Assembly: GCF_013248965.1 (NCBI RefSeq)
Contig: NZ_JABRVQ010000009.1
Location: forward strand, 56,271-120,270
DNA from: Psychrobacter okhotskensis
Lineage (GTDB): Bacteria > Pseudomonadota > Gammaproteobacteria > Pseudomonadales > Moraxellaceae
DNA length: 64,000 bases
Direction of reading: 5' to 3'
The notes beneath the pieces are model-generated. The model worked only from the letters and a program-made list of their open reading frames with translations. It was not told the origin of the DNA and made no database searches. Positions 45,110 to 54,514 of this stretch are shown one piece after another. Made by a program: the position numbers and the translations under genes. Within the stretch, counting starts at the first letter, position 1; each line of letters starts with the position of its first letter.

Positions 45110-45682
45110 TCAGTCGCTCGATAATAATTGTAAGCCTGTCCGATCATGACTTTGCGGATAGCTGTCTATCGGTTTTCCTGCAATCGTCAGCTTTGGCGCG
45201 AGCTCTCGCAGCGGTATCAGGACAAAATTACGCTCAAGCAGTCCAGCGTGCGGTATGGTCAGCTGCGGCTCCGCAAGTTGTATGTCGCCATACAATAAGA
45301 TATCAACGTCCAAACTACGCTCACCCCAATGACGTAAGCGTGCCCGCTTAGCGTGCTCTTCTAGCTGCTGGCAAAATGCAAGCAACTCAAAAGGCGGCAA
45401 TATTGTCTTAAAACCAGCGACAGCATTAACAAAGTCGGGCTGGTCTTGTGGCCCCATAGGCGCTGAGGCATAAAATGAGGATACTCGAACCTCACGTATT
45501 TGCTCATGCTCTCGCAACCCTTGCAATGCCTGCTGTAAGTGCTCTACCGGCGAGCCTAATTCATTGGTTAGATTGCTACCTAAGCCCACATAACAGCTAA
45601 CCCAAGTCGCCTTGTCCGTCTCGTCAGGTGTTTTATTATGACACTTAGCACTTTTATTAAAGTGATTTTTTATCATGAGCAC
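45110..45682 (-). CDS. folK: 2-amino-4-hydroxy-6-hydroxymethyldihydropteridine pyrophosphokinase
   Basis: Transfers pyrophosphate from ATP to hydroxymethyldihydropterin in folate synthesis. Motifs: CYVGLGSNL, FYASAPMGPQDQPDFVNAVA, HWGERSLDVDILLYGD and LTIPHAGLLERNFVLIPLRELAP. A 28-residue N-terminal extension precedes the usual start, and the length is 190 aa. It follows pcnB by 61 bp, the conserved pcnB-folK-panBC order. Confidence 0.95.
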   Translation of the reverse strand: MLMIKNHFNKSAKCHNKTPDETDKATWVSCYVGLGSNLTNELGSPVEHLQQALQGLREHEQIREVRVSSFYASAPMGPQDQPDFVNAVAGFKTILPPFELLAFCQQLEEHAKRARLRHWGERSLDVDILLYGDIQLAEPQLTIPHAGLLERNFVLIPLRELAPKLTIAGKPIDSYPQSHDRTGLQLLSSD

Positions 45683-45743
45683 TTTACTCTAAAACCTGCG
45701 GTTCATCACCATCATCAATATCGGTTAAGGTCGTTTATCAATA

Positions 45744-48062
45744 CTAGACATTATCGGTACTGGGCTGACGACGACGGCGTTTCGATGGTACAGGGCCTTT
45801 ATTATCCGTTACTTTAGTGTCAGTTGCCTTATTGCCATTAACCTTGTCATTTGCTTTACTAGTAACTGTCTTGCTATTGGCAGACTTTGACCCTGTCGTT
45901 TTAGCTGATCTCTTAGCTTTCGCAGGCGTAGTCGCTTTATTAGTTCCTGTCTTGTTTTCTGGCGAAGCTTCTACATGCTCTACCGTTTTCTCAGCTTTAG
46001 TATTAGCATTACTAGCAGGTTGAGCAGCTGGCTTAGGCGCTTTCTTCGCGTATTGCTTAGCATTTTGTCCGTTATCGCTAGTTGGCGACTTTTCTGCCGT
46101 GCTTGCACTATTATCAACGTCTACCGTAGGCTCACGGCGACGACGCTTATGCGGTATCGGCTCGTTATTCATACTGACTAGCGCCGGTGACCTTGCCACT
46201 GAACGGGTCGGATAACTATTGGCTGCGGGTGACGTAACCTCTGGTTGTTTATCCTTAGGTTGCTGAGCCTTATTTGAGCGATCAGCTTTACTATCAAAAT
46301 TAGCATTCTGACTAGGTAGATCTTTCTCAGCTGTTGGACTCGACATCACTGCTTTTTTCTGCACGGACTCTTGACGAGGCTTAGGCTTATCAGCACTTGC
46401 TAGCTGCTTTTGTAATGGCGGCACGACTTTTTCATGCTCGATCACAAACAATGGCGCAGGCTTGGAATGATGGCGCTTATTTGCCGCTTGGTTACCGCTA
46501 CTAGCAAGAGACAACTGCTGTAGCTGAGCAAGCTCATTACTGTCTTGTTTGACCTGCTGCGCGTTATAACCTGTGTCTTTACTGCTGTCAGATTGCTTAG
46601 CATCTGTAGACTGGCTGGCGGCCCGGCGACGACGTGATGGGATATTTGACGCATCGTTCACCATGTTCTGCTCATTGCCATTTTTTTCAGTGCCATGCTT
46701 TTCAGTCCTGCCATTGGCTTTGCTACGCTTAGTGTTTTGTTGATTAGATACCGACTCATCGGCTGTATTTGATTCTGGCTTTTGACGATTACGTCCGCGT
46801 CCACCACGCTGCCCTTTTTTATAGGCGCCGCGACGAATATTTTCATCAAACTCATCAATCGCTTGTTCCTGCTCTGATACAGACAAGGTTTGATAAGTTT
46901 GCCACCAGTCGCCCATGTCGTTGGTCGATTCTGATAATGGATGCTCAGCATCACCGCACTGCTCACGCAATAATAAAAAGTCAAAGCCTGCACGGAAGCG
47001 AGGATGCTCAGAGAGCTGGACAATTTGCTTGCTACGCGGGGCTGCAAGTTTTGGCTGCAATATCCAAATATCACGGATAAATTGCTCAGCAAATTTAGGA
47101 ATAGCGGTTTTAATACGTTGACGGTCAATGACCTTGCCAGCCGCATGCATCTGCGCTTCAGCAAATGGCATATTGCGCTTTTTAGCTTTTTCTAACTGAT
47201 GCAGATAGTTTTCCCATAATATGGCTGCATAGAAAAATGCTGGATTGATACTTTTGCCCGCTGCAATGCGTTTGTCAGTATTAATGGCCACTTGTTTCAC
47301 TAAAGCGCTAGGCTCAGAAGGCGGATAAATAATTAAACTATCAATCGCGCCCGACTCAAATAATAGCGGTAATAATGGCACCAAATAACCACCGGTAAAC
47401 ATCTTTTGCGTTTCATCATAGAGGCGATGCGGTGATATTTGCTCAAGCAGCGCCCAGTTACCATCATGAAACTGATCGGCTAACTCGTCATCAAACTCAA
47501 AACCGAGCTTGGCTTTAAAACGTAACGCCCGCAATAGTCTTACCGGATCTTCTTCGATACGAACGGGCGCATGGCCTAATAGGCGAATGATTCTATTATC
47601 AATGTCTTCAAGCGCACCGCAAAAATCATGCACCACACCTTTTAGTGGCTGATAATAAAGCGCATTGATCGAAAAATCACGACGAGAGAAGTCTTGTTGG
47701 ATATCGCCCCAAACGTTATCACGCAGAATCATACCGTCTTGATTGGTGGTACCACTGCTGGTGGGCGGACCACGAAAGGTAGCGACTTCGATCAGCTCAC
47801 GACCTGAATACACATGCGCCAACTGAAAGCGGCGACCGATAATGCGGCAGCGCTTACCAAAGACGTCTTTGATCTCATGCGGCTTGGCATCAGTGACAGC
47901 GTCAAAGTCTTTTGGGCGCAAACCCAATAAAGTGTCACGCACACCGCCGCCGACGATATAGGCGTCAAACCCTGCTCGGGTTAAGGTGGCAATTACTTCA
48001 GTAATGGAATTGGGTAATTCAGATTTATTCAGTTCTAACTGCTTGGCGGCACGCTCGGCCAT
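45744..48062 (-). CDS. pcnB: Poly(A) polymerase I with long disordered C-terminal extension
   Basis: Adds poly(A) tails to RNA and promotes decay. The nucleotidyltransferase site is YIVGGGVRDTLLGLRPKDFDAVTDA, followed by RRDFSINALYY and the RNA-binding LGHAPVRIEEDPVRLLRALRFKAKLGF. The conserved core ends near residue 430. About 340 further residues are Lys/Ser/Asn/Gln/Pro-rich low complexity, containing three similar basic clusters (PSRRRRA near 477, HKRRRREP near 640, SKRRRRQP at the end). The total is 772 aa, against 465 in E. coli. It is upstream of folK. Confidence 0.93.
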   Translation of the reverse strand: MAERAAKQLELNKSELPNSITEVIATLTRAGFDAYIVGGGVRDTLLGLRPKDFDAVTDAKPHEIKDVFGKRCRIIGRRFQLAHVYSGRELIEVATFRGPPTSSGTTNQDGMILRDNVWGDIQQDFSRRDFSINALYYQPLKGVVHDFCGALEDIDNRIIRLLGHAPVRIEEDPVRLLRALRFKAKLGFEFDDELADQFHDGNWALLEQISPHRLYDETQKMFTGGYLVPLLPLLFESGAIDSLIIYPPSEPSALVKQVAINTDKRIAAGKSINPAFFYAAILWENYLHQLEKAKKRNMPFAEAQMHAAGKVIDRQRIKTAIPKFAEQFIRDIWILQPKLAAPRSKQIVQLSEHPRFRAGFDFLLLREQCGDAEHPLSESTNDMGDWWQTYQTLSVSEQEQAIDEFDENIRRGAYKKGQRGGRGRNRQKPESNTADESVSNQQNTKRSKANGRTEKHGTEKNGNEQNMVNDASNIPSRRRRAASQSTDAKQSDSSKDTGYNAQQVKQDSNELAQLQQLSLASSGNQAANKRHHSKPAPLFVIEHEKVVPPLQKQLASADKPKPRQESVQKKAVMSSPTAEKDLPSQNANFDSKADRSNKAQQPKDKQPEVTSPAANSYPTRSVARSPALVSMNNEPIPHKRRRREPTVDVDNSASTAEKSPTSDNGQNAKQYAKKAPKPAAQPASNANTKAEKTVEHVEASPENKTGTNKATTPAKAKRSAKTTGSKSANSKTVTSKANDKVNGNKATDTKVTDNKGPVPSKRRRRQPSTDNV

Positions 48063-48228
48063 GCATCTACTCCTCGCCGGTATTCTTTAACCACCCCTGA
48101 TCAACACAGCGTTTATCAGGCGGATGTAACTGCTAGTTTAACAAATTTTGCGCGTGGTAGGTGCGTTATGACATTTAGTTACGTGCTATTTTGTCAATAT
48201 TGGGATTAATTAATGCAAAATAATGCTA

Positions 48229-48621
48229 TTAATCTTGCACGCGTAAACGGGCTCGATTTTTCTCAATCGTTTTTACGCCAATACCTTTAACCTTTGCTAA
48301 CCCATCAACGCTCTTAAAATCGCCAAACATGTCGCGATATAAAATAATCGCTTGGGCTTTACTACTACCAATCCCGTTTAATGAAACGAGCTCACCTTCA
48401 CTAGCACGATTGATATTGACGGTAGATTGATCGCGCGCTTGAGTTTTAGCATTCTCTTGTGCTAAAAGGTACGCATAAGCGCTTTGTGGATTATCAAAAC
48501 AGGGCGCGGCGTGTGCATTGCTAAAAGTCAGGATAATCAAGGCTAGACAACAAGCAGCGCTAGATATTAAGCTGTTCAAACTGGTAAACCCAGCAAACGA
48601 GACTTTATGATAAGCGTTCAT
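48229..48621 (-). CDS. ComEA-like helix-hairpin-helix exported protein
   Basis: A 130-residue protein with an N-terminal signal or anchor (CCLALIILTFSNAHA) and a ComEA-type double helix-hairpin-helix domain: VNINRASEGELVSLNGIGSSKAQAIILYRDMFGDFKSVDGLAKVKGIG. Such proteins bind double-stranded DNA in the periplasm during natural transformation. Two Cys flank the cleavage site. Its ATG overlaps the mazG stop (ATGA), so translation is coupled. Full competence machinery is not in the window. Confidence 0.85.
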   Translation of the reverse strand: MNAYHKVSFAGFTSLNSLISSAACCLALIILTFSNAHAAPCFDNPQSAYAYLLAQENAKTQARDQSTVNINRASEGELVSLNGIGSSKAQAIILYRDMFGDFKSVDGLAKVKGIGVKTIEKNRARLRVQD

Positions 48622-49514
48622 GACGATCGTTCATATCGTTTCGCCGCTTCCCATAATGCATCCATTTCTGTTATATCGCTGTCTTCTAAACGCTTGCCAG
48701 CCGCAGCCAAATGCTCCTCAATATAGCCAAAACGTGATTTGAATTTATGCACACAAGTAAGGGTCGCTGTCTCAGCATCAAGGTTCAATTTACGCGCCAC
48801 GTTGACCAGCGCAAACATGCAATCGCCCAGCTCTTTTTCAATCTCTCTAATATTGGCTTTGCTTATGTCATATTTATCAGCTTCTTTAGACTTATCTGTT
48901 TTAGAGTTCTCTGTCAGTTCAGCCTTTAACTCACTAATTTCTTCCTCAAGTTTTTCAAACGCTCCTGCTACGCCTTCCCAATCAAATCCAAGTTTTGATG
49001 CCTGCTTTTGTACATCCTGCGCCTGCATGAGCGCACTGCCCGCTTTGGTATTGTCTAGACGACGTTTGGGTTTACCACGTGCCTCGCGCGCTTGCTGCTC
49101 CTCTGCCTTAATCTCATCCCAACGAGCTTTTACCGCCACGTCATCTTCAAGACTTTCAGCCTCAAACACATGCGGATGACGGCGAATCAACTTTTCTTGT
49201 AAAGTAGTAATGACATCGCCCATATCAAAGCGCCCTTGCTCCGCGTACATCTGGCAATGAAAAACCACTTGCAGCAGCACATCACCAAGCTCGCCTTTGA
49301 TATCTTCATCATCATCGCTTTGTACCGCTTCGCCGAGCTCATAAGCTTCTTCGATAGCATAAGGAATGAGGCTATGATTGCTTTGCTTTTTATCCCATGG
49401 ACAGTCGGCGCGCAATCTTGCCATCAGTGTCAACAAATCATCAAGCTGCCCGCTTGCTTTTGGCGTGCCTTGCACAGGTTCGGGTGCTGCGATTTTGTTT
49501 TCTATGATACTCAT
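48618..49514 (-). CDS. mazG: Nucleoside triphosphate pyrophosphohydrolase MazG
   Basis: Hydrolyses (d)NTPs to monophosphate and pyrophosphate, a housecleaning role. The N-terminal MazG domain has LRADCPWDKKQSNHSLIPYAIEEAYELGEAV with the Mg-binding Glu residues and GELGDVLLQVVFH. The second domain repeats the pattern (EIEKELGDCMFALVNVARKL). At 298 aa it is slightly longer than E. coli MazG (263), mainly through the linker around residues 195-215. It is translationally coupled to the ComEA-like gene. Confidence 0.93.
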   Translation of the reverse strand: MSIIENKIAAPEPVQGTPKASGQLDDLLTLMARLRADCPWDKKQSNHSLIPYAIEEAYELGEAVQSDDDEDIKGELGDVLLQVVFHCQMYAEQGRFDMGDVITTLQEKLIRRHPHVFEAESLEDDVAVKARWDEIKAEEQQAREARGKPKRRLDNTKAGSALMQAQDVQKQASKLGFDWEGVAGAFEKLEEEISELKAELTENSKTDKSKEADKYDISKANIREIEKELGDCMFALVNVARKLNLDAETATLTCVHKFKSRFGYIEEHLAAAGKRLEDSDITEMDALWEAAKRYERSS

Positions 49515-49670
49515 AAAGGGTGCTCTTATACTTATCGTTGTTATGGAATAGAATCACGTTAACTTCATAACGATTTAGTCATTAGTGTAGCATTGAACGC
49601 TTAATAGCCTATAATTGTGCTATCTAATTTATTATTTTACCACCGCTCACGCGCAAGGAATTTTATCATT

Positions 49671-51152
49671 ATGTCTACGTCTGCGACCACTAACTACCAG
49701 CCAGCGACTGAATTCAATCCTATTATTATCGATTCATTTAAAGCCTATGATATTCGCGGTGAGCTTGGGGTAAATCTGAATGAAGCCATTGCTTACCGTA
49801 TTGGTCGCGCCTTTGCGCAGATTTCATCTCAGCGTTATCACGCCGTAGATGCCACAACTGAACTAAAAAACTTAAAACCTGCCATTGTTATCGGTAGCGA
49901 TATTCGCCATTCAAGCGAGCAATTAAAACAAGCGACCATCAAAGGTATGCTAGATGCGGGTGTTGATGTCATTGATTTAGGCATGAGCGGTACCGAAGAA
50001 GTGTATTTTGCCACCAGTCACTATCAAGCATTAGGCGGCATCGAAGTCACTGCCAGTCATAATCCTATCAATTATAATGGCTTAAAACTGGTCAAAGAAC
50101 ATTCAAAACCCATTAGCGCCGATGATGGTTTAGCAGAGATTCAAGCATTGGCAGAATCTGGGCAATTTACCACTGAAAACCAATCAGGAACGTTGCAATT
50201 ATTGAATGATAAAAGTGCTTATGTTAATCACGTCATCAGCTTTATAGATACCGATAAATTAAAACCGCTGAAACTGGTTATTAACTCAGGCAATGGTAGT
50301 GCAGGCCCCGTGGTTGATTTATTAATTGACAAGCTGGCACAAGCAGGCGCACCCATTGAAGTGATTAAACTGCATCATACGCCAGACGGCAGCTTCCCCA
50401 ATGGCATCCCCAATCCTATGATTGAAGCCAACAGAGTAGCGACTCAGCAAGCCGTTTTGAAAAACAAAGCCGATCTTGGTATTGCCTTTGATGGCGATTT
50501 TGACCGCTGCTTTTTATTCGATGAACATGGTGAATTTATCGATGGTAGCTACATCGTTGGAATGCTCGCGCAAGCCTTTTTAAATAAACACCCAAACGAG
50601 TCAATCGTCTATGATCCTCGCGTGATATATAACACTGAAGCGGTGATTAAAGAACATAACGGCAAGGCGGTTATCAGTAAGTCTGGACATTCATTTATTA
50701 AGCAAGTGATGCGTGACTCTGGCGCGGTCTATGGCGGTGAGATGTCCGCCCATCATTATTTCCGCGACTTCTTCTACTGCGATAGCGGTATGATTCCGTG
50801 GCTGCTAACGATTGAGCTATTATCCATCACGGGTAAGACGCTGTCTGAGTTGGTCACTGGCTATATTGCAGCTTATCCCAGCTCGGGCGAGCTTAATTTT
50901 CGTCTCACCACAAATGATGCGCCAACTATCATTAGCGCTATCGAGGATAAGTTTAGCGTTAAGAACCCAAGCAAGTCGCTGCTTGATGGCTTAAGCCTAA
51001 ACTTTGATGAGTGGCGCTTTAATCTACGTACCTCCAATACCGAGCCACTAATCAGGCTTAATATCGAAAGTCGTGGTGATAAAGAATTGCTAACGATTAA
51101 AACTCGAGAGATTCAGCAGTGGCTAGCGGTGCAAGGTGCTGTACCAGCGTAA
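49671..51152 (+). CDS. algC: Phosphomannomutase/phosphoglucomutase (AlgC/Pgm type)
   Basis: Interconverts hexose-6- and hexose-1-phosphates for surface polysaccharide precursors. Phosphoserine S129 lies in VTASHNPINYNG. The metal loop is DGDFDRCF, the sugar-binding loop is GGEMSAHHYFRDFF, and the phosphate loop is RTSNTEPLIRLNIE. I chose ATG 49671 with AAGGAATTTT upstream; the frame is open from 49617. This gives 493 aa. It faces the ugd-pgi-galU-galE genes, as pgm does at the end of Acinetobacter K loci. Confidence 0.93.
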   Translation: MSTSATTNYQPATEFNPIIIDSFKAYDIRGELGVNLNEAIAYRIGRAFAQISSQRYHAVDATTELKNLKPAIVIGSDIRHSSEQLKQATIKGMLDAGVDVIDLGMSGTEEVYFATSHYQALGGIEVTASHNPINYNGLKLVKEHSKPISADDGLAEIQALAESGQFTTENQSGTLQLLNDKSAYVNHVISFIDTDKLKPLKLVINSGNGSAGPVVDLLIDKLAQAGAPIEVIKLHHTPDGSFPNGIPNPMIEANRVATQQAVLKNKADLGIAFDGDFDRCFLFDEHGEFIDGSYIVGMLAQAFLNKHPNESIVYDPRVIYNTEAVIKEHNGKAVISKSGHSFIKQVMRDSGAVYGGEMSAHHYFRDFFYCDSGMIPWLLTIELLSITGKTLSELVTGYIAAYPSSGELNFRLTTNDAPTIISAIEDKFSVKNPSKSLLDGLSLNFDEWRFNLRTSNTEPLIRLNIESRGDKELLTIKTREIQQWLAVQGAVPA

Positions 51153-51186
51153 ACGAATACGATTTAATACGCCCTAATTAAAGCCA

Positions 51187-51224
51187 AAAAAAAGCTAGCT
51201 GATAATTATCAACGAGCTTTTTAA
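51187..51224 (+). terminator. Probable terminator of algC
   Basis: AAAAAGCT pairs with AGCTTTTT around an inner TGATAATTATCA palindrome, followed by a short T-run. Weaker than the others in this window. Confidence 0.55.
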
Positions 51225-51248
51225 ATAACAGAAAAACTTGAATAGCGC

Positions 51249-51386
51249 TATAGTCAAAATACCCTAAAAACGCGACGGTATTGCTGATATCAATTTTTTG
51301 TCGCCTCTGTCTGCGTAGGCACAGCCAGCAAGAAAAATTGGTATCAGTAGTGCGTCATGTATCAATATTACTTTTCACTGACTATA
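51249..51386. repeat. Family B palindromic element (B5)
   Basis: It has both ends: TATAGTCAAAATACCC on the left and TTTTCACTGACTATA on the right. The palindrome at 51283-51348 has arms CTGATATCAATTTTT and AAAAATTGGTATCAG around the core. The right end overlaps the last codons of the ugd-like gene. Confidence 0.85.
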
Positions 51387-52805
51387 TTTAGACCGACCAA
51401 TACCCAAATAGTCACCCACTAAACTATCTATCTGCGAGCGTGTCAGTGCATTTTGCGCATCAAATATTGGCATCGCTTGCTGATTGATTTTGGCAATATC
51501 TAGCTGATCTCGTGGCGACCAACTGACAATAAAGATAGCCTGAGCATCATCGATTTGACCATAAGGATCAGCCATTAATTTAAGTAATGGTTGCTGCTGA
51601 TAAAGCGCGGCAAGCTCATCTTGAGCTTTATCGCTATAGACCAAAGTACGAATATTATAAGACCACAGCAATGCTAGTAATGGATGTATGGCTGAGCCTG
51701 CGGTACGTCCCGATCCTGATTTATAACTACCGCCCCAAACCATCACCGTTTTATTATCGATAAAACCATCAAAATATTGCCAAAATTTACGGAATATCAG
51801 CTCTTTTTGGTCTTCGTTGATGTGCATGACTGACTGCAACAGTGGCATATCTAAACTGTGCGTTTGGCTAGACTGCTGCAACTTAGCAAGCTCAGTCGGT
51901 AGAGTGTTACCGCCAAATCCCCAACCCGCTTGCAGATAACTGCTACCAACGCGCGCGTCTAGCCCCATGATACGACTGACTTGTTTGATATCGACCTGTT
52001 GACTGTCCGCCAAGCGTGACATCTCATTCATAAAACTCACTCGCGTCGCCAGCATCGCCATAATACTGCTACGGGCAAACTCTATGGTTGCGATATCAGC
52101 GTGATGGGCGGCGCGTGCGTGCTGCATTAAAGGCTGCAGTATATTTAGATGGTGGCTACTGTTGGCGGTTTTTTCACCAAGCAACCACAATGAAGGGTTC
52201 AGCATCGAGCTATAAGCATCACCGTCCTGCAAAAATACAAACGGCACATAGTAGACCCATGCACGCTGCAAACGCTGAGCCAGTGCTGAGACAACTCCTA
52301 GTTTTTCAATACCGCTCATTAGCACAGGTAGCGACTGCTGATGACTGTGATTGAATGCAGTAATCCAATTGTCTTCTGCCCATACTGGCTTGATACTGTC
52401 TAAAAACAACCAATAAAGTGCAACGTTGCTTGCTTCGCCACGTTCACTGTCCTCATTGCTCTCATTGATATGACGACTATCACTAAAATTTGCCCTTTCA
52501 TAGTAATGAATCAACGTGTCGGCGCTATCTGGTAATGCTTGACTGCTAATAACCTGCTGCTGCTCATACATCTGCCATAGCGCTTGCAAATGATGCTCAA
52601 AGCCATACTGTTTTATTTGCTGCGTCAATAGCTCAATATCTGCATAAAGATGCACGCGCTGACCTAAGCTTGCCAGCACTACCGCACTGGTAATGGCTTC
52701 AATACTATGGCCAACAAGTACACAAACTGGCTTGCTTCTCATACGTTGTGCTGTAAATGCATGCGTATATTTAGGCGTATTATCGTTTATAGAATCAGCG
52801 CTCAT
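51375..52805 (-). CDS. UDP-glucose dehydrogenase homologue lacking catalytic residues
   Basis: A 476-residue nucleotide-sugar dehydrogenase fold. The central and C-terminal domains are recognisable (ATRVSFMNEMSRLADSQQVD, GWGFGGNTLPTE, VMVWGGSYKSGSGRTAGSAIHPLL). The catalytic set is replaced: Thr301 where the nucleophilic Cys belongs, Arg245 for the active-site Lys, Met249 for Asn, and Glu305 for Asp. All spacings are preserved relative to the S. pyogenes enzyme numbering (K204, N208, C260, D264). The N-terminal dinucleotide loop (VLVGHSIEAITSA) also lacks GxGxxG. It should not make UDP-glucuronate, and a structural or regulatory role is possible. Its last three codons (Tyr-Ser-Gln) and stop lie in a family B repeat end. 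Confidence 0.82.
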   Translation of the reverse strand: MSADSINDNTPKYTHAFTAQRMRSKPVCVLVGHSIEAITSAVVLASLGQRVHLYADIELLTQQIKQYGFEHHLQALWQMYEQQQVISSQALPDSADTLIHYYERANFSDSRHINESNEDSERGEASNVALYWLFLDSIKPVWAEDNWITAFNHSHQQSLPVLMSGIEKLGVVSALAQRLQRAWVYYVPFVFLQDGDAYSSMLNPSLWLLGEKTANSSHHLNILQPLMQHARAAHHADIATIEFARSSIMAMLATRVSFMNEMSRLADSQQVDIKQVSRIMGLDARVGSSYLQAGWGFGGNTLPTELAKLQQSSQTHSLDMPLLQSVMHINEDQKELIFRKFWQYFDGFIDNKTVMVWGGSYKSGSGRTAGSAIHPLLALLWSYNIRTLVYSDKAQDELAALYQQQPLLKLMADPYGQIDDAQAIFIVSWSPRDQLDIAKINQQAMPIFDAQNALTRSQIDSLVGDYLGIGRSKYSQ

Positions 52806-52843
52806 GAACTATCCTTTTGACTTTATTACTATCGGCAGTCGTA

Positions 52844-54511
52844 TTAAGACAACTGTCTAATGTGTTGTAGCAGCTGATCGGTAGAGGTATCAAATTGACC
52901 CTCGGTTTCTTTCTGCATGGCTTGATGCACGGACTCTGCCATTTGCTTGCCCATCTCGACACCCCACTGATCAAACGGGTTAATATCCCAAATGCTGGCC
53001 ATGACATAGACCTTGTGTTCATAGAGCGCAACCAAAGCCCCTAAGCTATGCGGCGTTAGCTCGTCGATCAGTAGCGTGGTTGACGGCTGATTGCCACGGT
53101 AGTATTTATATTTTTCCGCAGCAGACGCTACTTGCACCTCGGACTCTTGGAGCGCTGCATTACCAAAGGCCAATACTCGGCTTTGTGCCAAACAATTGGC
53201 TAGCGACAGCTCATGCTGCTGCTGTAATGGCGCGTTTTGCGATTGACCACTATAACGGCGCACACAAGCAATAAAGTCACACGATACCTGCTGTGTACCT
53301 TGATGTAGCAACTGATAAAAAGCATGCTGCGCGTTAGAGCCAATCTCGCCCCACAGAATCGGACAAGTATCATAATCAATATGATCACCGTGCTGAGTGA
53401 CCGACTTACCATTACTCTCCATCTCAAGCTGGGTTAGGTAGCTTGGCAAATAGCTGAGACGACCATCATAAGGCAATACGGTATGAGCATTTACCTGTAA
53501 AAAAGTACTGTTCCAAACAGCAAGCAAGCCTAATAATACTGGCAAGTTTTCTGCAAAATCGGCCTGTGCAAAGTGCTCATCCATACTATGCGCACCCGCT
53601 AATAACGCTTTAAACCCTGCCATACCGATACGAATGGCAATAGCAAGACCAATCGCCGACCATAAAGAAAAGCGACCACCGACCCATTCCCAAAGCTGCA
53701 GCTGATGCTCAGGATGAATACCCCAAGCACTCATTTTTTCACTATTAGCAGATATACCAATAAAGTGGCGACGTAACACACTGTCTTCCGTACCAGCGCG
53801 CAGCTTGGCGGTGGCAAGCAACCATGACAATGCCGTCTTAGCATTAGATAAGGTATCAATAGTACCGAAGGATTTAGATGAGATAATAAACAAAGTCGTT
53901 TCAGGGTTTAAGTGCTTCAGCAAGTTATCAAGCTGAGTACCATCCATGTTTGAGACGAAATGTACTTCAATATCGGTATCCGCCCATTCATCGAGCGCCG
54001 CAGTCGCCATCAGTGGCCCAAGATCAGAGCCACCAACGCCAATATTCACCACATCAGTAATCGCCTTACCCGAAAACCCGCGCCATGTACCACTACGGAC
54101 ACGCTCAGATAATCTGGCTACTTGCGAAAGACTCTGATGCACATCCGCGACGACATCTTGACCATCAAGCTGTAGCGTTGCTGTTTCTGGGAGACGTAGC
54201 GCTGTATGCAAGGCGGCACGCGCTTCACTGGTATTGACCATCGCGCCTTGTAATAGCGCTTTAATACGAGCCGATAAATCACAACTAGTAGCAAGACTCA
54301 ACAGATTAGCTAATACTGTCTCGTCAATACACTGCTTGCTATAGTCCATATATAGCGCACCCGCTTGCCTGCTAAAACGCGTCGCACGCTCATCATCTTG
54401 CGCAAACAAAGCTGCCAATGACCACGGCTGCTTAGCCAGACTTTGCAACTGCTGCCAATATTGAGAGCTGCGAGCACTGCTATAACGCTTATCGTCCTTT
54501 ATCTCAGCCAT
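52844..54511 (-). CDS. pgi: Glucose-6-phosphate isomerase
   Basis: Interconverts glucose-6-P and fructose-6-P. Recognisable blocks: VNIGVGGSDLGPLMATAAL, the phosphosugar-binding ISSKSFGTIDTLSNAKTALSW, VGGRFSLWSAIGLAIA, LPYDGRLSYLPSYLTQLEMESNGK, and GVEMGKQMA near the end. At 555 aa it is of normal length. It starts three bases after the galU stop and lies 38 bp before the ugd-like gene, part of one minus-strand operon. Confidence 0.96.
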   Translation of the reverse strand: MAEIKDDKRYSSARSSQYWQQLQSLAKQPWSLAALFAQDDERATRFSRQAGALYMDYSKQCIDETVLANLLSLATSCDLSARIKALLQGAMVNTSEARAALHTALRLPETATLQLDGQDVVADVHQSLSQVARLSERVRSGTWRGFSGKAITDVVNIGVGGSDLGPLMATAALDEWADTDIEVHFVSNMDGTQLDNLLKHLNPETTLFIISSKSFGTIDTLSNAKTALSWLLATAKLRAGTEDSVLRRHFIGISANSEKMSAWGIHPEHQLQLWEWVGGRFSLWSAIGLAIAIRIGMAGFKALLAGAHSMDEHFAQADFAENLPVLLGLLAVWNSTFLQVNAHTVLPYDGRLSYLPSYLTQLEMESNGKSVTQHGDHIDYDTCPILWGEIGSNAQHAFYQLLHQGTQQVSCDFIACVRRYSGQSQNAPLQQQHELSLANCLAQSRVLAFGNAALQESEVQVASAAEKYKYYRGNQPSTTLLIDELTPHSLGALVALYEHKVYVMASIWDINPFDQWGVEMGKQMAESVHQAMQKETEGQFDTSTDQLLQHIRQLS

Positions 54512-54514
54512 CAG

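Noticed and set aside
46658..47164. 168-codon open frame inside pcnB
   Set aside because: Same strand but different frame from a well-supported pcnB; no ribosome site and no recognisable domain.
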